A DNA stretch of 64,000 nucleotides from positions 2,960,451-3,024,450 of the forward strand of contig JAJEKV010000060.1 of the NCBI GenBank assembly GCA_021234155.1. The letters are read 5' to 3'. The position numbers and the translations under genes are program-made. The notes under the pieces are model-generated. The model saw only the letters and a program-made list of their open reading frames with translations. It was not told the origin of the DNA and ran no database searches. Source of the stretch: Isoetes taiwanensis. Taxonomy: Eukaryota; Streptophyta; Lycopodiopsida; Isoetales; Isoetaceae. Shown piece by piece: positions 56,596 through 64,000 of the stretch (within the stretch, counting starts at the first letter, position 1; every line of letters begins with the position of its first letter).

Positions 56596-57082
56596 CATTA
56601 ACAACCAACACATAACTACCATTGACATTAATTAACACAACCATTGGGTCCAACACATTTAAATTAAAATCCCCCTTAAACCCCCTTTGGTTTGGGTGCA
56701 TATTCACACTGGGTGACGAGGGGCGTGAGAGCCCTCATAATTGTATTTTTCACGCATTTAAATCAACACCATATAGTATTCCGCATTGAAATCTTATAGT
56801 ATTTTATGAATCTTGTTATACAAGATAGCAAATTTTGTACTTGCATACCCCACAAACGAGGAACTTTACGTGCACGGTGTAGATTAGGGAATAAGGGGTG
56901 AATATGCCTATCCTTGACTCTCGATTGTTCGAGTCACCCCCGCGGTGAATATGCACCCAAACCAAAGGGGGTTTAAGGGGGAATATGCACCCAAACCAAA
57001 GGGGGTTTAAGGGGGATTTTAATTTAAATGTGTTGGACCCAATGGTTGTGTTAATTAATGTCAATGGTAGTTATGTGTTGGT
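56596..57082. mobile_element. C-rich foldback element, third copy with long arms
   Basis: The left arm starts CCAACACATAACTACCATTG and runs through CATTGGGTCCAACACATTTA to GGTTTGGGTGCATATTC; the right arm, reverse-complemented, appears identical over about 100 bp. Both arms encode the same peptide (for example PMVVLINVNGSYVLVV) on opposite strands. The right arm has a 34-bp direct duplication (around 56947-57014). The core is related to the elements at 33304 and 53144 but diverged. Confidence 0.82.
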
Positions 57083-57089
57083 TGTTTAT

Positions 57090-57792
57090 GTCAAAAACTG
57101 CTTCAAACTTCGGCCAGAGGGTCAGAAATTATGGTTAAGCCTTTGTTGTGGCGGCCACTCAAAACGTTGAACTTGAAGCCAGAGCAAGGCGTGATACACT
57201 CCATAGCTTTTCTATTTCTCTTCTTCCGCCCCTGCCAGAAGCTCTTCCGACATACCCCCCCTCCCCCCCCTTGCCCTTATCCCCTGGGCATGGCTATGGC
57301 TATTGTTGCCCCCTGATAATACCCACAACCCATCTCTTTTCTTCCATAGAACACCTTCCCTTTCTATTCCTATCCTCTAATCTGGTGAAAAAAAGAAGTG
57401 AGCTCTGCCAGTTGGTTTTCAATCTCGGACCTGGTGCTTTGGGTTTCTTCGCTCTTCCCATCCCCCTTGATGATTGCAGGTTTTGGCTATAAAACAAGGC
57501 AAGCGCAGCTGTGTATCTGAGACTAGAAGTTGTGGCATGTGTTTTGGATCCCAAGAATCGGCTGCACAGTTTGAGGGATTAACCCAACATAGCCTAATAC
57601 AAGAGATTGAACATGTTAGATGAGCTTTGTTATCTGATATAATCTCATCATGCTGAAAGGTGTTAACAATTTTTCCTCTTCTATCCAGAACATTGAATTA
57701 GGTATGTACGGGTCAGATTATATGATAGATATGGTCTCATGGGACCCATTACAAATGCAGCTTAATATCATTTCAAGTTCATTTGCTGGGCT
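57090..57792. other. Copy B counterpart of 34534-35218
   Basis: Aligns with copy A with several one- to three-base gaps; no gene recognised. Confidence 0.6.
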
Positions 57793-57866
57793 TGATATGA
57801 TCCTCCTTGAATACTTGAACAAACATAAGAACTTTTACACAAATTAGTAGTCAAAGCCTTATTCAA

Positions 57867-57913
57867 GGTAGGTAGGTAGGTAGGTAGGTAGGTAGATAGA
57901 TAGATAGATAGTA
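57867..57913 (+). repeat. (GGTA)n(GATA)n microsatellite
   Basis: About seven GGTA units followed by about four GATA units at the place where copy A has about 30 GATA units. Confidence 0.95.
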
Positions 57914-59199
57914 GTTTTAACGTCACGCCTCAAGAGAGCTCTCCATCCAACTGGGCCATTGAGCTAGCAATATTTAGGCTGGAATACAAAGAACATGGTT
58001 ACAACCCTAGTTGAGTCCACAACTAGAAATATTCAAGTCCAATCCTACTGAGCTAGAAATATTCAAATTCATCCCTTTAGGCTAAGAATTTCCATAATTG
58101 ATTATATGGTTACAACCCTAGTTCAGTCCATAACTAGAAATATTCAAGTCCAACCCTTAAAGCTAAAAATTCTCAAGTTTAGCCCTTTAGGCTAAAAATT
58201 TCTACAAGATCAACTACTATGCAGCAGTCAATCTAGCAATCACATGCACTCACAAGCATATCTTTACCTTATAATCGCAAAGGCCTGAATTCTTAGGTTG
58301 CTCCCTTGCGTTGTAAAAGTAAAAATGTGTCTCCAAAATATTTTCCTGCATGACAGTCTCCATGTCCTACAAAATCTCAATGAATAATATTAGGACTAGC
58401 AAGTCCAACCAAATACTTCAGCTCCTTGAGGTATGACAATATCTACACTCGATTTAGCAAGTCAATTCTTACCCTAGCATAGGTTCACCCCTACTTCAAC
58501 CCGAGAGGATTCAACCAGTATCCAATTTGTTCACGTCATCATAGTTCAAAACAATTTGCAAAGGAGGATGACTTTTTATAGATTTCATACCAAGTTTCAT
58601 CTCAAGGAAATACGCTAGTTTTGGAAGCAATCTCATTGCTCGTTTTCTACCATTAACCTCTAATTTTTAGATAAGCTTTTTAAACTCCAAGTTAGTATAA
58701 CACTTAGTCCTAGGTCCATCTAGTTGTTGTTAAAAGGAATTTCGAGGCATAAGGAAATTCATTTTTTTACAATAGTAACACAACACTAAGCAAATAAATA
58801 AAAACAACTATCATAAATAATGATTAGGATAACGAATAATTTTAGGACAACAACAAACTTTGTGGCTATGCCTCAACGGGGCTTCCAAGCTAGGTATATA
58901 GCTGAAATTCGAGAACATTGCTACATATCTAGATTCGACAAAGCAATTCCAGCAGAAGCATCTGTAGTTTTTATTGAAATAATTGCAGAATAGCAAAAGA
59001 TTGTTTACGGGTTTTTATTTTAGGCTCTAATTCGACTTTTAGCAGATGGTTTTAAATAACTTGGCCTTCAAAGACAAATTCAATAGGACAATTCAGTAGA
59101 GACACATCCAGGGAAAGGCTTCAATCTAACAAAGTTTCCAAAGCATTCCAAATTATCACACAAGCCAAAAGAGACTGAAACTCAGGCTCTGATACCAAT

Positions 59200-59682
59200 T
59201 GATACGATCTTTCCTGAATACACGAACAAACATAAGAACTTTTACACAAATTAGTAGCCAAAGCCTTGTTCAAGAGAGCTCTCCACCCAACTGGGCCATT
59301 GAGCTAGCAATATTCAGGCTGGAACACAAAGACTATAAGGCATATCTGACAATGTCCTCTTTGACCCCTTGTCATTCTTTTTGCTATTGCTCCCTTATAC
59401 GGATGAACCAGAAGAACTACCATCTCAATTTGTAAACTAGACTTCGAACCAGCTGCAGAGAAGTAAAACCCCCTGAAATCAGATCTCTGGTTGATAAATA
59501 AGATCGCCAATTTGAAGTTGAGGTTCTATTTATAGAAGACTCTGCCACTTTAAACTTATTTGGCATACCTTTGCCTTTGTCTTTGTCTTTGCCTTTGCCT
59601 TTGCTTTTTGTCCCCAACCAAGATATATATATACTAGCTCTATACGACTTTGCCTATTATATTGGCCACTCCCCCGAGCTCA
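59200..59682 (-). repeat. LTR 2 of the array, copy B
   Basis: Counterpart of 36697-37176 with the same borders, TGATACGAT and CCCCCGAGCTCA, and the same minus-strand TATA box (TATAAATAG, near 59528). Confidence 0.75.
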
Positions 59683-61039
59683 TCGTTAGATGTTAATCAT
59701 AAACCATATCAATTCCTTCCCTTCTCCGGATTGATCGTCCTCGATCAAGAAATTATATGGCAAAATTATCATAACCAAGTCCATGATTATGACTCTGATT
59801 GATTCCACAAACATAAATAATTAATTTTAGCCCTTTAGGCTAAAAATTTCCATAACCAAGTCGACGGTTACAACCCTAGTTGAGTCCACAACTAGAAATA
59901 TTCAAATCCAGCCCTTTAGGCTAGGAATTTCCATAACCAAGTCCATAGTTGCAACCCTAGTTGAGTCCACAACTAGAACGATTCAAGTCCAGCCCTTAAG
60001 GCTAAAAATTTTCAAGTCCATCCCTTTAGCCTAAAAAATTCTACAAGACCAACTATTATGCAGCAGTCAATCTAGCAATTACATGCACTCACAAGCATAT
60101 ATCTTTACCTTATAATCGCAAAGGCATGAATCCTTAGGTTGCTCCCTTGCGTTGTAAAAGTAAAAATGTGTCTCCAAAATATTTCTTGCACGACAGTCTC
60201 CATGTCCTACAAAATCTCAATGAATAATATTAGGACTAGCAAACCCAACCAAATACTTTAGCTCGTTGATGACAATATCAGCACGTGTTTAGTAAGTCAA
60301 TTCTTCCTCTAGCATAGGTTCACCCTACTTCAACCCAAGAGGATTCACCAATATCCAATTTGTTCATGTCGTCATAGTTCAAAACAATTTGCTAGGGAGG
60401 ATGGCTTTTTATATTTCCTACCAAGTTTCATCTCAAGGAAATACGCTAGTTTTGGAAGCAATCTCATTGCTAGTCCTCTACCATTAACCTCTAAATTTTA
60501 AATAAGCTATCAAACTCCAAGCTAGTATAACACTTATTCCTAGGTCCATCTAGTTGCTGTTAAAAGGAATTTCGAGGCATAAGGAAATTCATTTTTTTAC
60601 AATAGCAACACAACACTAAGCAAATACAACAGAAACAACTATCATAAATAATGATTTGGATAACGAATAATTTTAGCACAATAGCAAACTTTGTGGCTAT
60701 GCCTCAGCGGGACTTCCAAGCCAGGTACATAGATGAAATTTGAGAACATTGCTACATACCTAGATTCGACAGAGCAATTCCCGCAGAAGCATCTGTAATA
60801 ATATATTTTTTTTTATTGCAGTAATTGCAGAATAGTGGAGGATTATCTAGAGTTTTTATTTTGGGCTCTAATACGACTTTTCGCAGATGGTTTTGAATAA
60901 TTTGATCTTCAAAGACAAATTCGTAGGACAATTCAGTAGAAACACATCCAGGGGAAGGCTTCAATCTGATAAAGTCTCCAAAGCATTCCAAATTATCACA
61001 CAACCCAAAAGAGACTAAAACCGAGGCTCTGATACCAAT

Positions 61040-61514
61040 TGATATGATATTTCATGAACACACGAACAAACATAAGAACTTTTACACAAATTAGTAGCAA
61101 AAGCCTTGTTCAAAAGAGTTGTCCACCCAACTGGGCCATTGAGCTAGCAATATTCAGGTTGGAACACAAAGTCTATAAGGCATATCTGACCATCAGCATC
61201 CCCTTATAGCTCCTCCCTCGAGCTAGCAGTCCTCTTTGATCCCTTATCTCTCTTTTTGCTATTGCTCCCTTATCCGGATGGACCAGAAGAATTGCCATCT
61301 TAATTTGTAAACTAGACTAAAAATTCGCTCAAATCGGAACTGGTTGATAAAAAATCGCCAATTGAAGTTCAGGTTCTATTAATAGAATACTCTGCCACTT
61401 TAACCTTCTTTGGCATGCCTTTGCCTTTGCCTTTTGTCCCCAACCAAGACATATATACTAGCTCTATACGATTTTGCCTATTGAATAATCATATTGGCCA
61501 CTCCCCCGAGCTCA
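61040..61514 (-). repeat. LTR 3 of the array, copy B
   Basis: Counterpart of 38538-39046, with a gap of about 30 bp near 61318 relative to copy A. Confidence 0.72.
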
Positions 61515-61987
61515 TCGTTAGGGCGAGCCTATTTATTTGCCATAACAGGCAAGCAAGGAGGATTCACCCCCTTAACCGACAGGCAAGCTGCCTCACGTCG
61601 ATCCCACGAGCCAAAGCATATGTTGAGGTGTCTAGGTGCCTTATCATTTCGGCAATAGTCAATTACAATTCAAGGAGCATTAGTTTTGATGGTGGAGCCC
61701 ATGGTTTGAAATATGATACATAGACTTGAAATCCTACCAAAAAACCATGCCTATGGTTTGGAGTATGATACATGGGCATGAAACTCTACCAGAAAAAACC
61801 AATGCTTTAAATAGAATGCTTTCACCAATACAACTAACAAACAAATGTGATTATTTTTTCCAATTAGACCTACCTTTTTTATAATTATAATATGAGTCTC
61901 TCTGCATGAAATGGTTTTGAGTATGGCCCTTTGCATAACCAAATCAATCCCCTCCTAGTTATTATGGTAGTTATTTTGCTACATATT
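61515..61987. other. Copy B counterpart of 39047-39520
   Basis: Gene-free; aligns with copy A up to TTTTGCTACATATTC. Confidence 0.6.
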
Positions 61988-62977
61988 CATTATCATCATT
62001 AGGTATAAATATAGATTGGTTGTTGTAAGCTATGAAATTGGACGGTTTCTTTGCACAATGCATCAGTTCTATCAACATAGTATATGCATGCTATGTATGA
62101 AATTAGGAAGTTTCTTTAGACGCTTTACACTAATATAAATCTGGACTATTAGGCAGTGACTACATAAGTTGGGGATTGTGTTAACATAATGTAGTTTGAA
62201 TATTTCAAGATGGTTTATAAACACGGACCTTTGGACACGTGATGTTATGTTGACAGTAATTACTACATATTCATAGCTCCGGATTGGAGCTCTAATCAGT
62301 ACTAATCAGTTTAGTTTAGAGTTTTTGCAGCCTAACAATAATGGCGTGGGAAAACTCCAAAATCCGTAATGACTAAAACGGATCGATAATAATATCATTG
62401 CATCGCTGAGCCCATTACTATTAAGGTTTTCCTCGAAAACCCTTCGGGCGAGGTTTTTAATCCCTCGATAGTAATCGGCGTCACTAATGTAGTCCAGGCC
62501 AGTGCGACTCTGTTGCCGCTGGACACCACTATTGGGCACCAAGACTATGCAGAACAATTGTAAAAAGGAAAGGGACTAAGTGTCGGGTCGGTGAGGGGCC
62601 TCAACCCACCACCGTGATAGAGCGGTACAACCCACCTACCTGGTGTTCTATTTCCACATTCGAAGTTCCGTGCGCCAAAAACTTAGGGTTCATAATCTGA
62701 CCCACTACTAAAGGTGGGACAGTGGAATCCACAATGTGTACAGCTCAAAGTTGTTGATAGCGAAGCATCACTGCACGGCCACGAAGCCGAAGTAAAGCGG
62801 GATGCTGGTAATAATAGAAAAAAGTCAGCCTTCAGAAAAGGCTACATCATAACAGCGTGATGTGCTAGTAGCACCCTTTCTGGGAGCTCGCCCATGCTAC
62901 ACAAGTCCAGGGGCCTCGCGGCACAAGGGACATTAATGTATTCTATTCTATTCTATTCTATTCTATTCTATTCTATT
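61988..62977 (+). mobile_element. Block present only in copy B, with LINE-B hairpin and (ATTCT)n tail
   Basis: Copy A reads GCTACATATTCTAAACGAGG without a break (39510-39529). In B about 990 bp follow GCTACATATTC, ending in about eight ATTCT units that merge with ATTCTAAACGAGG. The hairpin at 62403-62477 is that of LINE-B, but about 460 bp of different sequence lie between it and the tail, and the end block of the other copies is not seen. It may be a related subfamily or a composite. No coding frame is recognised. Confidence 0.65.
62403..62477 (+). other. Two-stem hairpin in the LINE-B 3' end, copy 3
   Basis: ATTACTAT pairs with ATAGTAAT (outer stem); GAAAACC pairs with GGTTTTT (inner stem) around a loop with CTTCGGGCGA. 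Confidence 0.75.
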
Positions 62978-62980
62978 CTA
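62936..62980 (+). repeat. (ATTCT)n microsatellite tail
   Basis: About eight ATTCT units, joined to the target sequence ATTCTAAACG. Confidence 0.95.
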
Positions 62981-63754
62981 AACGAGGTGCACCCTGGACT
63001 ACCACAGTCGTCGGATTCGTCAATCCTACGACCCAGATCTTACGTTGGTGCCTCTGGGCACCTCTCATTTTGCTTATAGTCTTTTATGATTCAAGGCGCC
63101 TATGATTTTGAAATATGAAATACGATTTATATCGAACCTCTATACGATGTGCCAAAGATTTTAGAATATGAAATACGTGAGCTCGAACCTCTACCAAAAT
63201 AATTCAATGTTCTAACTAGGGCTAGTTTAACCAATATACCGAGTGAGCTAATGCGACTATTTTTCATCTTGAATCTATGATTTTTTTTTATAACTTTATT
63301 CGATTGTTTTAGGGATATATGGTCTATGGTTTCAGGAATTGTTATGTTTACATCCATATCAAATCCCCCTTGAACCCCCTGTTATTTTGCTACATATTCT
63401 ATGCCATAATAGAATTAAGTAGCAACATCAAGCCCCTTTACAAAGTATATTCCAACTCCCCTCTCAACTTGCAGAACACAACCCGTGAAGGACAAACTAT
63501 ATGCATAAATCATATTTATTAACCATCTTTTATTCTTTACACAGACATGTCAATATCATATATCTATATATCAATCCATGGATCATTTATTTAATGATGC
63601 AGTCAACTATTGAAATTTCATCTCCTTGTCATATAACATGTGACATATGCTAATGTCAAACACATGAAGATATTAAGACAAGTTGCCGGTGCTAACACTA
63701 GATGCAAGGGGGGTAACTTTAGTATAGTCATTTATGCTTGTCACATTACGGGAA
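62981..63754. other. Copy B counterpart of 39524-41099 without the LINE insert
   Basis: Contains the dispersed repeat to about 63080 and the empty site of the LINE-B insertion (63519-63545). No gene recognised. Confidence 0.6.
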
Positions 63755-64000
63755 TATGCACCCTTACTTTATTTCCACTAGACAGGCGACATTGTATAAA
63801 TTTCAAGCTCTTACGAACCATAGAGAATGTATTGGTATGGATTTTAGCATTATGAAGAGGTCAAAAAAAGCTTGCGAGAAAGATGCATGCAAGGCACAAG
63901 CATTTGATCTACTCCAAGCCATAGAAATGAAACTAACATTCTATGCAAGGCAGTTGATGGGCAAAGAAGAAGAAATTGTCTGGCAGGGAATTGGGAGAAA
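63755..64000 (+). CDS. Unidentified open frame, copy B, cut by the window end
   Basis: Counterpart of the frame at 41100, starting MHPYFISTRQATLYKFQ and open to the last base. Changes relative to A: Y to D, N to K and D to Y, plus two silent ones. No domain is recognised. Confidence 0.3.

Larger units (their letters stand above)
53830..57089. repeat. 3.26-kb block present only in copy B
   Basis: Copy A reads directly from CTAATATATG (34512) to ATGTCAAAAACTGC (34534). In B this point is occupied by an LTR-like sequence (53843-55525), a minisatellite (55540-55935), a unique part and a foldback element (56596-57082). It therefore seems to be a composite of several insertions, or A has lost it. 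Confidence 0.8.
57793..61514 (-). mobile_element. Array of the non-coding LTR retrotransposon with three LTRs, copy B
   Basis: Same layout as in copy A: a truncated LTR from 57793, LTR 2 at 59200-59682 and LTR 3 at 61040-61514, the latter two preceded by the inverse primer site CTCTGATACCA. The internal part again has the AGCCCTTTAGGCTA-type repeats. Differences from copy A are scattered substitutions and short gaps, so the array existed before the segmental duplication. Confidence 0.75.
52610..64000 (+). repeat. Segmental duplication, copy B, continues past the window
   Basis: Direct-orientation counterpart of 32750-41344, starting at AAGAACAATTCAATTCG. The block 53830-57089 and the block 61988-62977 have no counterpart in A; A has the nested foldback and the LINE-B insert that B lacks. 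If the duplication was tandem, the unit would be about 19.9 kb and would include 41345-52609. Confidence 0.93.

Noticed and set aside
56384-57170. Two frames encoding the same peptide on opposite strands
   Set aside because: They come from the two arms of the foldback element, not from duplicated genes.

Overview
This is a transposon-dense stretch of a nuclear plant genome. A PLS-type pentatricopeptide repeat (PPR) gene, plant-type Ty1/copia and L1 elements, hAT fragments with BED and DUF659-like domains, a tRNA-derived SINE and a plant-type U6 snRNA pseudogene all point to a land plant. The PPR repeat style and the abundance of decayed LINEs would fit a large repeat-rich genome such as a fern or other non-angiosperm; that placement is inference. 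I see no bacterial operon, CRISPR array or organellar gene.

Region 1 (1-6.3 kb): the 5' end of a minus-strand copia element (LTR, primer site, gag, protease, part of pol), a broken F-box/WD40-like host gene, a second partial copy of the same gag, and a hAT transposase fragment. Region 2 (6.4-12.25 kb): a decayed minus-strand L1-type LINE with ORF1, endonuclease, reverse transcriptase and C-terminal zinc-finger region. Region 3 (12.28-14.74 kb): a 555-bp foldback element, a BED zinc-finger fragment that may belong to the same hAT gene, and a possible host exon. Region 4 (14.74-20.14 kb): a complete plus-strand copia element with a 5-bp target duplication and near-identical LTRs but a broken interior that holds a small hAT-like element. 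Region 5 (20.1-32.7 kb): old repeats, one copy of a LINE family with a structured 3' end (called LINE-B here), a SINE, a PPR gene (the only convincing long host gene), a textbook 5'-truncated L1 insertion and a mitochondrial-carrier exon relic.

Region 6 (32.75-64 kb): two direct copies of one segment, A (32750-41344) and B (52610 to beyond the window end), about 20 kb apart. Insertions present in one copy and absent from the other give filled and empty sites for several elements. Between them lie LINE tails, an LRR receptor fragment, a 1.29-kb tandem duplication, an L1-like 3' end and the U6 pseudogene. Each copy carries a three-LTR array of a non-coding retrotransposon.

The most promising new material: (1) LINE-B, whose 3' end carries a two-stem hairpin with covarying stem bases followed by a pentanucleotide tail that fuses to the same pentamer at the target; (2) a roughly 550-bp foldback family with CATTAG...CTAATG ends and an insertion that left no target duplication; (3) a second foldback family with very C-rich arms, one copy of which has arms that look identical over about 100 bp. 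All coordinates and comparisons were made by eye.
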